Source: Synchiropus splendidus (taxonomy: Eukaryota > Chordata > Actinopteri > Syngnathiformes > Callionymidae). Taken from it: DNA of 64,000 bases. This document shows, in pieces, positions 49,344 to 61,375 of the stretch (position 1 is the stretch's first letter; the number at the start of each line of letters is the position of its first letter). Under the pieces are notes generated by a model. The model ran no database searches, had not been told where the DNA came from, and saw only the letters and a list, made by a program, of their open reading frames with translations. The translations under genes and the position numbers were made by a program. The stretch lies in NCBI RefSeq assembly GCF_027744825.2, contig NC_071335.1, forward strand, positions 15,442,501 to 15,506,500, read 5' to 3'.

Positions 49344-49834
49344 CGCCTCCTCTAACTGTGGATTCTTGTCCCTCCATCGGTGCTCCAGACGTGGAGCTGC
49401 TCCTCCAGGGATGGGCTGCGCTGCGAGGGGGCACCGTGGGGACAGCACCCAACGGTGTGATAAACCAGCACTGGTATTATGGTGCTATGTACTTAATATA
49501 AAGTTTCAGAGCCAGTTATATTCTGGGATGGGTTGTTGTTACCTCAATAGTCTTAGACTTGTGTCACAACGGAGTGTGATTTTTTTTTTTTTTTTTTTCT
49601 GCCAGTGATGCTGATCTCAGCAGAAAATATTTCAGGATTTATTTAGATTCTTAAATGGTGTACTTCACTTGTGACACTGGGAGCGATTGTTGATGGATGT
49701 TGAAGAGCAGGACTGAGCTTGATCATTTAAGTTAAAGTTAAAAGGACTCAATGGGACACAGAGGAAGTTTGAGTTTGAGAGAAAAGGCCTGGCGACGTTT
49801 GTTTCTGTGCGTCACAAGCATTGTATCAGAACAA

Positions 49835-49840
49835 AATAAA
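49835..49840 (+). promoter_or_regulatory. Proximal polyadenylation signal AATAAA for cxcl12
   Basis: AATAAA lies 602 bases after the stop codon. A T/G-rich stretch (tttttgtggtagt) follows about 40 bases later and fits a downstream element. Confidence 0.5.
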
Positions 49841-50749
49841 ATTGTTACAAAGGAAAAAAAGAGGGGGAAAAAAATCAATTTTTGTGGTAGTCATTTCTGA
49901 AAACAGCTTGATATGAATTCAAACATGAGCTGCTTTTGTAGTGGATGTTACCACAGCTGATTAGGCAGATTAAAATAATGTCAAAGACAGGGAGGGGGAG
50001 TGAGTCAGAGTGGACACGTTAAAATGAGTGAAAAAAGGAGGATATTTAAAACAAAGCAAAGGGAAAAACATGTCAACAAATAAGATAATTATTTTAAAGT
50101 TGGTGCACACATTTTGGAAGTCATTTTGTCTCCAATATACAGTATCCAAGTGTGTCTTCTCGCGTTTTTGTGGTCAAACAGAAGGCTCAAATCACTTTCT
50201 CTTTTGTTACTTATTGCTTTCAACTAATTTATTCTAATAAATAGCAGCTTTAAAAGTGTGTATTTTGAACTTCACCCCTCTTCTGCCTGTGCAGAGTTTT
50301 TAATGAGTCTAATATGTTGTTGTGGCACCAGCATCGCAGCGAAAATGATCATTGACTATCATCATTAATACAAAAGCAATGGAGTAAAAAGGACCAGGAT
50401 TCAACTTTGTTATATTGCATGCTGTTACTGCAGTGTTCTTCATCCAACACCTGTCCTTGGTAGGAAGAAATAAAGCTATAAAAATGTAACAAAGCAGCTT
50501 AACTGTTCTGAAGGGATCCTCTGTGGTGGCAGAAAATGGTTTGTTCGTCGTGTCTTTTACATAAATATATATTTGAGCCACTTTATTACAAAATGTGTCT
50601 TTTTAAATGTGTTTTTTTTTATATATTTTTCTATGGTGCATTATCTTACTAATTGCCTTTCGAACAGTGTAACTTACTGTAGGACGCAGCTACTAAATGA
50701 AGATCAAGAAAGTAATATTCTTAAATGTTCATATACAGACTTTTGTTAC

Positions 50750-50755
50750 AATAAA
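50750..50755 (+). promoter_or_regulatory. Distal polyadenylation signal AATAAA for cxcl12
   Basis: AATAAA is followed about 25 bases later by ctttgttgtctttg, a good downstream G/T-rich element. Other AATAAA hexamers at 50236 and 50469 have weaker downstream context. Confidence 0.4.
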
Positions 50756-50775
50756 TTTTGAGACATTCAATCCAT

Positions 50776-52010
50776 ACCTTTGTTGTCTTTGATTCAAACA
50801 GTAACTAAAAAACAAAAAAAAAAAGAACATTGCGGATGTTAAATTAGTCCGGAAGTGGTCCAGTCCTCCCACAAGAGTCCTACTGACACTTTTTATAAAC
50901 TTTCCCCAGGTTTGACGAACGACGTGTCAATAAAGCCACTGATCCGAAACAGAACAAAATGTTTGAGCGGAGATCCAAGTGACCAACATGTGCTTCTAAT
51001 TTGGACACTCCCCACACTGCGTGGGGCTTGTGCCTCGCATACATTAAAGCCTCCTCCAAGAGGCTCTGTTGGACGCTGTCACTATCCGAGTGTTGCTTCA
51101 CATTAGAAAAGCTAAATGCACGGCTCACTGTTCACTTCACTGTGTTAATCCTGTTGCTTCTGAGACCAAACAGATTTACGTGACTTCAACCGCGTGCGAC
51201 CCGACAGCTTTTTCCTTCACCCCTACAAGTGAACAGAAACAAATGAAGTGGACGCAGCTGTTGGAATTAACTTGTATCCGCAGCTTGCATTGTGTGTGTA
51301 CAAATATTCTGACGGGACGTTTCAGGCCTGCAGTTTAGATCACAAGGACAAGTGGGAATCTACATCCAACATTTTGTAGCATGAGCCTTAAACACTTGAA
51401 GGGAAGCACTTTCAATGCCCTTTTATGTAGTTTTGTGTACTTCTTTCTCCACTTTGTGAGCTGGGGAGAATGAAAGTTAGTAGAAACAATATGAAATAAA
51501 TAGGAGAACGAGAGGAAGGCGCAGAAGATGGATGCAGGGAGTAGCACTCTAGTATTTGGGGTCTGTCAGATAGAGTACTGAAGCGAGATTGAGGTGAAGA
51601 ATAGAGTGCAGGCAGGGTGGAAAAAGACACCTGCGTCTGGGTTTGAAGACAAAAAGAATGAAAAGAAAACCTGAATGGGAAAACATGGGGGGGAAATATC
51701 TAGCAACAGAATACATTTTGATTTTACATACATTTTCCTTAATGTGTATCAGAACATGTTGATGTTTTCTAATGTGTTGAATAATAATATCTGAAAAGGT
51801 TCAAAAACATGTTAAAGGCATGACGTTCATGGCCACTCTTGAGTTCATAAAATGTTCAAGTTAAAGTGGGTTTAATTGAGATTTAAAAAAAATGTATTGA
51901 CAGCCCCAATCAAATTGGTAATAAATCAAAAAGTACGCAACAATATTAAGGTCATGGCAGGGATGGTTGCATCCTTTTCTGTAGTTTTGTTTCACAGTTT
52001 CTCATTTATT
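50776..52010. other. Intergenic, no gene recognised
   Basis: It is unique DNA downstream of cxcl12. I saw nothing to name. Confidence 0.5.
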
Positions 52011-52080
52011 TTACCCTCTTGAGGGCCACACAAACACAGGCTAAGTGTCACGTGTGGCTCCGGGGCTCCACTTTTCCAGG
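52011..52080 (-). mobile_element. hAT-like terminus fragment (GAGGGCCACACAAACACAGG type)
   Basis: The sequence accctcttgagggccacaca and cacgtgtggctccggggctc resembles the right subterminal part of the elements at 44989 and 59725. The terminal inverted repeat itself is degraded. Confidence 0.45.
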
Positions 52081-53020
52081 GTCAGAAACAACAGGGTTTT
52101 AGATTTTCAATGATATTTGCCAGTTTTTCAGTCCATCTTTGGGCCAGTGAGGATAAGAGACAGGTGTGTTTCGAATTGTGTCTCTACATCGTGTTGCATT
52201 ATTGCTCAATCCTGAAACCACAGAATATCTTTGACACTTACGCCACTGTCCTGCGAGGCCCCACTGGTGCGACACTTTATACAATTGAATTTTGAGGCGT
52301 AAAACAATTACAGTTTTGAGTTTGGAGCTTATGCTGGAGGATGTGAACGTGGCTTATTCTCTCCTGCCAACAGTTTAAAACTCATTTTCCCATCTGTTTT
52401 AAATCAAGTTTGGAGAAATAAGTCCACTAGTTCATGTTTTGGTTTAAATGAGGCTGTTTCTGCTGGTTTTATATTACTTCAGTGTGATCCAGAGACACAC
52501 AGAAAACACGTCATGAAGTGACTGTGATTTTCAACAACATATTCAACAAAAAAAATGCTATTAACCCTGACATTTTTCAGTTTTCCATTAACCACAAATA
52601 CTTGACGAAAATTTGACATACATCCTTTTCCTGTCAATTTAAATCTCAGCGGCTCGCGGAGGTCAGCCGCTGATTTGAAAGTACGTTCTCTCCGTAGACG
52701 TATCGGGACGTGGGCGGGTCGGTGTTGACGCTCACTCAAGCTCTGACATGATCAATTAGTTTGATGGAAACGAAAACTGGCGGCTGCTGCCTCCATCAGT
52801 CAGGAGCAGTTTCCCAACAAACCGTCCATCTCACCATCACGGTCCTCAGGGTTCACCAAGAATCCCAGTCAAACATTAAAAGACCCTTTGACCGAAAAGT
52901 GACTTGTGTTGTGAGTTGCATAATGAAAACTACTTAAAGGCTGCATGAATAATTCCAGGACATTATCAATAAGCATTTTCCACATAGGAGGGCTAAACTG
53001 AGGGCTGGCAAAACTCTTTA
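52081..53020. other. Intergenic, no gene recognised
   Basis: I saw no gene or clear repeat in this stretch. Confidence 0.5.
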
Positions 53021-53280
53021 TCCTCACTTGTGGGGACTAATTCATGACAAACCTCCTTGTGATGACCTTATGTTTATGTGGGGACCATTTGGCTGGACCT
53101 CACAAACCCAAGCCTCAATCTGACAATGAAGACGTCAAAATAAAGTTTTAAGTCTAGTTCAGAGTCCTGGTTCAGGTTAGCCATGTTTTTGGGTGGTAAC
53201 GCATTGCGGCAATGAGCGGTCCTCACAAAGATAGAACTACAAGCATGTGTATGTGTGTGCATGTGTATATGTGTGTGTAA
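53021..53280 (+). repeat. GTGGGGACC-type dispersed repeat ending in a (TG)n-like run
   Basis: The sequence cttgtggggactaattc, tgtggggaccatttggctgg and cctcacaaagatagaactac followed by a degenerate TG run is a common arrangement in fish genomes. I do not know the family name. Confidence 0.5.
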
Positions 53281-53357
53281 TTCAGACCACGCATTCTGAA
53301 AAAAAACTCCTTGTTGAGGAGGAAAATGAGGCAGGTGTCTCAGTCCTTCTCTATGTG

Positions 53358-54460
53358 TTTTATGAACTCTCACCATGCCCACATGGACAATCAAAGATGG
53401 CCTCCCCTAGTGTAAACAGGAACTGATTTTTTTTTCATCTCCATCTAGTTTGTTGTCAACTTGCAGAAGGGCTGCGTATATGGACGAAACAAGTACCATA
53501 TAAGTAGCTTTCGTGGTCGTCACCGCAAGATTTGAGATTGAGGAACACCCCAGTATTGGGGCAGCCGAAAATGAGTTTAGTTCTGGAGGGAAGATAATGT
53601 CATTTTTAAAAACATGAATGAAATATACAGTGGTACCTCGGTTTTCGAACGTCACGAACAAATCGGAGTTCAAACTAAGCTTTCGAGATTTTTTGCTTCA
53701 GATTTGAACGAAAATCCAGAACTTGAACGCCCCCGAAAAAAGCCGGAAAAACATAACGTGCGTGGACCGATCAGCTGACCCACGGCGCGCTTTGTTATTG
53801 TGTATAACGCAGCCTCTGTATGCAGACGTGTCCCGTTAGCTACATTTACTGGCTGTTTTTTCTTCATACTGAGGTGTAAAACCTTTCCTGTCTCCACACT
53901 GGACCGTGGTAGAGTGTCACTCTCGACACCTCCGAGGCTGGAGCGCTCACTCCAGGGTTTGATGTCCTGTTGTGGGCTGGAGCTGGGACAGGGATGAGGC
54001 GAGTCTGGGACAGAGCGTGACTTGGTTTATGACTGTGTCACAGCCAAACTGCACAGAAGCGCACATTCAGAGCTGGACACGCACCGGGCACCTCTTCACT
54101 TCTGGAGAGACGTCACTCACTCGGCAACCCCTCCCACATGCAGCGGCCACACACATAGAGGAACAGCGCACCTGCAGCAGACACTCTACATTCACTCCTA
54201 CAAAAGACTATTTTAAGGCTTGGAACACATTGTTTCTTTTTCCCTTCATTGTAATGGGAAAAATCGAAAATCGACAATTCGCTTCTCGAACGGCCGTCTG
54301 GAACGGATTGTGGTCGAGAACCGAGGTACCACTGTATAAGTCTAAGAGGAAATAGCACACCATATAACAATGTTCAATAGTTAACTGGAGAAAAAAAGTT
54401 GAGTCAGCAATAATACAAGGGAACCATTATGTCCATTATTCTAAGTAAACGGCCTTGAAG
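53358..54460 (+). repeat. Unnamed 400-bp dispersed repeat, copy 1, split by a transposon
   Basis: The parts at 53358-53627 and 54335-54460 together align along their length with 57567-57967. Shared blocks include cccacatggacaatc, gatggcctcccctagtgtaa, ggagggaagataatgtcatt, caatagttaactgg and aagggaaccatta. The intervening 707 bp is a separate insertion. Confidence 0.85.
53628..54334 (+). mobile_element. Non-autonomous Tc1/mariner-superfamily (pogo/Tigger-like) transposon, 707 bp
   Basis: The left end CAGTGGTACCTCGGTTTTCG and the complement of the right end CAGTGGTACCTCGGTTCTCG are inverted repeats. TA flanks both sides (53626-53627 and 54335-54336). The open frames inside (up to 127 codons) show no DDE transposase features. 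The insertion is confirmed by the uninterrupted copy of its host repeat at 57.6 kb. Confidence 0.9.
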
Positions 54461-55350
54461 AATAAATGCCATAAAAAAAACTAAATAAATCAGAAAAAAA
54501 TCAACTAAATTGCTTTTTATTGGAAATAAATGAGGTAGAAGTATGATGAATATTTTTCCCTCGTGGCGGCCTGCAGGATCAGGGCCCATATGCTCGGGGT
54601 GGGGCTGCTCCGGCAGGACCTCAGGATGATTCACACAGGTCCATTTCTCCTGGCAGCAGCAGGGAGTCAGCGCGGCTGTCAGTTCTAATCAAGCAGAAGC
54701 AGGTAACGCAGATTCATTTCACGCTAGAGTTGACCTGCTCAGACGATGGTCCGAGAAGCTGAGAGAGACTGGAGGCCGACCAGCATCTTTATTTTTTTTC
54801 CTGGTAGGGGGATAAGAGTTGGATGTTTCTGCCTTATGGGTACATTCAGAAGTGATTATAGGATTTCCATGGTGTTCTCACTCGGCTGGGCCTCGCTGGA
54901 GGAGGCCGACGTGTTCAAGATGTTTCTGAAGGTGGTTTGACCGACACCGTGTTTCAATCTGCTGAAGTTACAAATGGTGTGGTTTTTGACCACATACGTA
55001 AAGCAAACAAGAAGAGGTGTTGGAAACTCCCCCATACAGTAGGATTTAATTTTACGAGACATTTGCGAGTAATAAATCTTGTCCAGGGGAAACTGAAGGA
55101 AGTCCCTGAGTGGACATGAGAAACTAATGTAACCACGACAAAACAACGGTGAACTCTGGTTTTACAGCTGGACTAGTCAGTGGAAAAGTGTAGTCACAGA
55201 CCCACACAACACGAAAGACAAGATAAAAGGACATTAGACAACACGGGGAATGTTGAATGAAGCTTAGTTAAAAAAGAAAATGTGAGCCATTGTTGACCTC
55301 AAACTCCATGTACATTTTAAATGACTTCATAAAAAGACGGATCTCACTGG
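54461..55350. other. Intergenic, no gene recognised
   Basis: I saw no gene or clear repeat in this stretch. Confidence 0.5.
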
Positions 55351-55410
55351 CGACATAAAATGACGTGGCGGGCCGGATTTGGCCCCTGAGCCTGACGTTT
55401 GACCCTGGTG
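55351..55410 (-). mobile_element. hAT-like terminus fragment
   Basis: The sequence cgggccggatttggcccctg and gacgtttgaccctggtg is the complement of the CACCAGGGTCAAAC...GGCCAAATCCGGCCC terminus. Confidence 0.6.
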
Positions 55411-57566
55411 TATTACTCTGCACGGCTGAACTCACCTCACCTTGTTCTGGACTCAATTATGAGAGCGAGAATATCCTTCTCTCCTCTGTTAGCATTATGA
55501 ATACAGATGGCTGAGCGCACCGCAGCCTTCAACTCGAATCACGCGGGACGCAAAGCATAGCCGCGCCGGACAACAAATCACCGGTGGATTTTGGTGTCGG
55601 AGGCTGTCTGTAATCCACTGTGATCCCGACTGTGCATCTTTGAACAACTTAATACACCAGCGGTGGAACCTGCGATAATAGGAAACATGCCGGCAGCACT
55701 CTGCGTGGTGTGTGTTCGACATGTATTGGTCATGTTGTGAGGACGTCAGCGGGAGCTCTCACCTCCCTGCTGGGACAGACGGCAATCTCAGCTCACATAC
55801 ATCATCACGTTCAGTAAAGACTTGGGAAGTGAACGACAGGGTCGGGCGGGTTTTCAGGAAATGAAGCAACATAAATGTGGTGTCCAGGATGGAACGGCAT
55901 ATGAATAGCAATGGGTGATGTGTATGCTAAGGTAATGCGCAGACCTTTATTATGAGACAAGGATGCTGCCTCGCGCCTCCGTCTCTGATGGTAACACTCA
56001 TGTGTACAGCAAGGCTTGCTGGTGCACAGTCATGAAACACACGACAAATGGGATGATAGTGTTGTGTGATACTATGTTTGGTGCAGAGTGCACCAGCTAC
56101 TGCCGTGTTTAAAACTGTAATTGTTTTTGTTCGGTGCATCCGTTTGAATAAGTGTACTGTCGAGTTATTTTTGAATATATCTGACTATGTACTGTGTTGT
56201 ACTGTGGTCAGCGAGTTAAGGGAGTATAACACCAGGCTTCAGTGGACCGAGTTTGTGCTTGCAAAGACAATAAAGGACATTTTGTTGAGATTGAAATTAA
56301 CATTCCTGAAAAACTTTTGTTACCTTTCTTAACCCTGGAGTGTCATTCGCTGACCTTATTGGGGACTGAGGGAGATGTATACAGTTCAACAGTTCTGAAG
56401 GCAAGGTCCATGCTGACACACACTCACTCACACATGCACACACTCCAGCTGTAAGACATCAGCATCACAGGACCCCAGTGAGGAGAGTCAAAAGGCTGAG
56501 GAGCAAACAGGGAATAGTCTTCACTCAACCACAAGCACAATCAAACCCCAGGTGATGCATGAAACTACATGACATCAGTGACGTTATATGACAACATCAA
56601 CTATTGTCAAACAATATTTGGAATGTCTCACCGCTGCACTGGGATCTGCTGCGTCTAATTTCAGTAATAGCCACAACAGGTGGGAGCAGGTCAGCAGAAG
56701 TAAAGAATCCTCAACAATGCTGTGAGAAATTATTTATTTTTCATTTATCTCTTTATGATTGTGAGGTGACCCCCCACAACACGTGAGTCATGGACCCTCG
56801 GAGCTCTGAGAAAAGAAGAGGAAATAGGTCTGTGACCAAAAAAAACAACGTCAAATTGCTGTACTTTAAATGGTCATGACAAACATCCTGAATCATACTT
56901 TGGAATTTGTGACTTTTCTATTCACTCTCTGAGTCATTTTAAAACCTACAGAGCTGTTTCCACGACAAGAGTGGAATCATGGAAGTGACACCTTTCCTGC
57001 TGTGTTTTAAATGGAATTTTGAAGTGAACTGCTAAGATGTTAAGTGTGAAGTCAACATCTCTAACATAATCCCAGGCTGCCCTGCTGAGTCCATCCTCCA
57101 GGCACAAGACGTCCAGTGGTTTTCTCATCTGTAGCGCTGTAAACCTTGCCCAGTCCAATACTCCATGGACCCGTCTTACATGGGAAAAGGTCAAAGTCAA
57201 GTCCCACTATGTGTTTCATAACTATGTGTTGAGTTTTAATGGGCTTATTTTGTAGGTGTGATGAAAAATACATTGAAAGGACAGCGGACAGAAGTTCACG
57301 CAGATAAACCTTTACCACACACGATCCAGAGCATAAGCAAAACATACTTTGCCTTATAACATTATGGTCTTAAACTACACTGTGTGTTGGAGACCGGCTC
57401 TATCTTATCTTACACTTCTACAACAGGCTGATGCTTCAATAAGAGTCAAGCTTGTCAGTTTATGCAGACAGTTTTAAGAGGAATCAATGACACTCATGGA
57501 TGCAATGAAGAAGGACAAGATGGAGCATGTAACACTGCTGAGTTTTTATGGGAGCGTTTTATGGCT
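55411..57566. other. Intergenic, no gene recognised
   Basis: It is unique DNA. No open frame exceeds 94 codons and none has family features. Confidence 0.5.
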
Positions 57567-57967
57567 TTTATGTAATTTCACCACGCCCACATGGACAATC
57601 CAAGATGGCCTCCCCTAGTGTAAAGAGGTAGTCGATTTTTTTCATCTCCTTCTAGTTCGTTGTCATGTTGCAGAAGTGTTGCGTATTTGGACCAAACAAG
57701 TACTATGCACTATTCATTCCGAACTCTGACTCCAAGATGTGAGATAAAGGAACACACCAGTAGTGGGGCAGCTGTGAAAATGTGTAAATTCTGGGAAAAT
57801 ATGGAGGGAAGATAATGTCATTAAAAAAAAAAATTAATTTATAAGTTTAAAGAGGAAATAGCATGCCTTGTGACCATGTTCAATAGTTAACTGGGGAAAA
57901 ATTCTTGAGTCAGCGATAATGCAAGGGAACCATTAGAACCATTATTCTAAGTAAAAAGAGTCTTGAA
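57567..57967 (+). repeat. Unnamed 400-bp dispersed repeat, copy 2 (uninterrupted)
   Basis: It is collinear with the copy at 53358-54460 but lacks the 707-bp transposon. The matching empty site is aatttataagtttaaagagg around 57836-57855. Confidence 0.85.
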
Positions 57968-59724
57968 CAAGGAGTCGCCAAATTTTTCGCATATTTACTT
58001 GTTGTTTTGTCATCTGCTTTATGTTTATTGGGTGCTAGTGGTGAAAATCTGTTCCAGTATTATTTACATTTTTCAGCAGCCCTCTTGTGGTGGTGTTTTT
58101 AAGATCCTCCATAGGAGTTAGCTCCATCTGCTGGGTGTAACTCAATAATGTTCTTGTTACCCCCCGCGTCCCTCTGTCGTAACAGTGGGGCTCCCCTAGG
58201 GGTCGCTTGTCAATAGCCTCCAAATTTTCCAAACGTGTCCCATCTCCCCTTCCATGTTGTCCACCAGGTTGTTGCTCACTATCATAGTTGGAGTAAGCCC
58301 CCGCAACAACAGTGAAAATGTCCATGAATGAGGGTTTCCACTTTCTCAGTATCGAGTCTGCCCCATTCCATTCGCACGTTGTATACGTATCTCAGTCAAA
58401 AGGTAAAGTGTGAATATTTATTTCCTTTTCTTGTTCACCAACAAATGAAATACTAACCTGGCCATGACATGCTCCATTTATTCAACTTCTCAGCTGACCA
58501 AAGAACACGAGTCTTCCTTCAGAATAGTTGGATGGTATGTTCGGGTCAGGCCTCTTTCTCACGGACTACTGAATTCAAAGAGTCAGGACAATGGATGAAT
58601 GGAAGAAAGACTACACTGCATTGAAAAGTAAAAACAAAATTGACTCATTTGAGCTTTGAAAATCCTTTTTTTTTGTTCTTGACCATACAGGAGTGATGTG
58701 AAGTCACTTCTGAATGGCATCCAGCTGTTCTGAGACAGGACCAAATCCCACCAATAGTTTCGCGGCGCGACAGATAGAAACAGTTTCTCATAGTCGATGC
58801 CTCCGTGGCTTTAAAATAAACTGACATTAATGAGCACCACATCAGCAGAATATGATTTATGACTGAAAGCTCATGAGAATGGAGAAAAGACCAAGAGGAC
58901 CAACCTAGAAATGAAACACAAACACCTCGGTATTTAAAAAATGACATTTAAAAAGAAATATCCGCGTCATGTTTGTAAACAGGGATGACGTTCACCCCGG
59001 GTGGGAAAGTAGAATACGAATGCTACATTGGAGCAGAAGTGAGCTGTGACTCCCTCCTGCCGAGGGTCGATGTTTGACAGGCAGAAAGGGATGTCATGCA
59101 GGTCGAAGGTTATGGAACTACCTTGGGTGGCATAGTCAACGTTCCTCAGCAAAATCCCTCCTTGGGGAGTCATGAGGAAGCTTATAATAGATGGGAACGC
59201 GGACAAGCACACACAGATATTTGGGAACAATCGGCCCTGTGTACTGGGAACGACGAGCTGCTGAGAGACGCGACTCAGAGGATTCTCTCAACACATTTGT
59301 GACATCAAATCGACATTTTGGTTTGTTTTCTCAGTGAGTGGAATTGTGTTAAACTATGGGGTTGGGTATTTGGTTCTAAATTATAGATTGGGTTGATGAA
59401 ATGCAATTGTTTAATTTGGTTTGTGACCACTGAGGAGTTCCTCGGGAATAAGAGCGTATAAATAACCATGTCGGAATATAAGCTGGGGAATTTTTGGACG
59501 GCCTCCATCATGTTTGGCTTCAGTGCGGCTACAAATCCAGCTGCTGATTGAGCAGAAATGTCCTTGGCAGATTTGACCTCTGTCGCTTGTCCCTCCTCCA
59601 GCAGCTGCTCATGAGAGATGGTCGGTCACTATCAGGAGCTCTGTGTTTCACCTGCAAACTAATTCCCTGATCAATAATCATATGTCGAAAAAAAAAATCT
59701 CTAGTCATTGAAGTCACATTACAG
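57968..59724. other. Intergenic, no gene recognised
   Basis: I saw no gene or clear repeat in this stretch. Confidence 0.5.
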
Positions 59725-60191
59725 CAGACGTGGGCAAAGTGCGGGCCGGGGGCCAAATGTGGCCCTTTGACTCCTGAAGAGGGCCACACATATACAGAGT
59801 AAAACTATAAATCTCACATGGTCTCTGACATTTTTGTCTTGTGCTTTGTTTATTGTTCATGACGCAACTGAAACATAACTTTCTCGTTTGATTATTATTT
59901 TTCTTAATTGTCTTTTCTGTTGACTATTTTTTGTATTTTAGAGGAGTATTTCTTGGCCCTTCATCACAATTGAGAGTAGATTTTAAAATGTATGAGACAC
60001 ATCGAGAATCTTTAAATGGAATGTGCTTTAAATTAAGTGCAACAACAAACCAACATTTTCTGTACATTTTTAAAGTGTACTTTCATAACCACACATGATG
60101 TCATCACTTGATTTTTATTTTACCTTTCTTTGGGATTGATGGCCCCCAATATATAACCTGGCCCCTTTGGAAATTTAATTGCCCACCTCTG
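59725..60191 (+). mobile_element. Complete non-autonomous hAT-like element, 467 bp, with target-site duplication
   Basis: The termini CAGACGTGGGCAA and TTGCCCACCTCTG form inverted repeats. The flanking octamers cattacag (59717-59724) and cattacac (60192-60199) match at 7 of 8 positions, the hAT duplication length. Subterminal gggccgggggccaaatgtgg and ctggcccctttgg fit the family. No transposase is present. Confidence 0.88.
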
Positions 60192-60199
60192 CATTACAC

Positions 60200-61375
60200 C
60201 ACTGAGGGCGCACACACAGTAACAGCTGGATACGTTGTCACACTCTGTCATTCATACATTTCTGAGCCATAAGAAGGGGAACTGAGCAGCACAGCATTGG
60301 TGTAAAATCAACATTTCATGGGTAGTAAAGGACGTCCAGTTTCAAATGCTTCCTTTGAAATGGAACTATCTTGCTGCAACCTTGGAAAGCAAGACATAGC
60401 AGAAGCCTCAGCTGTAATTTGGAGCCTGTATACTCACTTAAATATAATGAAAGACTGACAACAGCATGCTACTATGAGGCGGTTTGACCGCTGTTCAGTT
60501 GAACTCAATTATTGTAACTATCTATGAATTAAAAGGCGTGAATAGAGGTGGTGAGAGAAGATGGAAGACGGTGAGGATTTAGCTCAGAGGAGACAGAAGT
60601 CGTTTTGTTATTTATCACCATCTTTTCATTGAATCCACCGCAACATTGTGTGAAAATGAATGAGCCCTCTCACATCAAATACTGTTGCTGAGAAAACAAG
60701 AGGCTGGAAAACAAAGAGCTTCAAGAGAACACAGGACATAAACAGAAGGAGCGAAGGGAGGGGAGCGAAGGTTGGTCTGAGGGGGATTTCAGCCAGTCCC
60801 AGGGGGACACTGGTCGGGTGCTTTCCCCATGGTTTGTTCTATATCACCTGACGGTCAGATAGTGAACAGCCACTTGATCCATGTCTGTGAGCGAGGACAG
60901 AGACGTGCTGGAAAATGACGTCATTAAACGCAAAACAGTTTGATTCATGTATCGGAGGACAGAAGAAATGGAAGCCCCAACAGTCCTGGATTGTTTCCCT
61001 CTGAGAAACAAAGCCATAAAAGTAGAAGGGTCCACCACATGCAGCTTGCACGAGGTGAGTGAAGGCAGAGATGTTGGAAGAGAGCAAATCTAATATGTAA
61101 TATTCAAACTTGAAGTGGGCACACACCATTGAATCCAGGTGATTGTACCCATAAATCTTTCAACATTTATTGTCCACATACTTTCCAAATGATTCATCTG
61201 CTGCTGCTGTGGCTGCATCACTTATACAACCCCTGTTTCCCTTCTGGTTCTGGGAAGCATCATCTGAAACAGTTTAATTCAGATTTTATCATCAAAACAT
61301 GGAGTTCAACAGAGCTAGTGTTTCAGTATCTAGTAGCATTGTATGTTCTTCTCTCTCCTCCACTCACCTCCACAC
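60200..61375. other. Intergenic, no gene recognised
   Basis: I saw no gene or clear repeat in this stretch. Confidence 0.5.

Larger units (their letters stand above)
49234..50775 (+). other. cxcl12 3'UTR (probable; proximal or distal end)
   Basis: The sequence after the TAA has no competing gene and contains several AATAAA hexamers. The proximal one (49835) would give a 3'UTR of about 0.6 kb. The distal one (50750) would give about 1.5 kb, and long 3'UTRs are usual for fish cxcl12 genes. A seed-type site, AGCACTT, lies at 49337-49343, 104 bases after the stop codon. The exact 3' end cannot be read from genomic sequence. Confidence 0.6.

Noticed and set aside
53972..54355. 127-codon frame inside the 707-bp transposon
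   Set aside because: It lacks helix-turn-helix and DDE features. It runs through the terminal repeat, so it is not a transposase.
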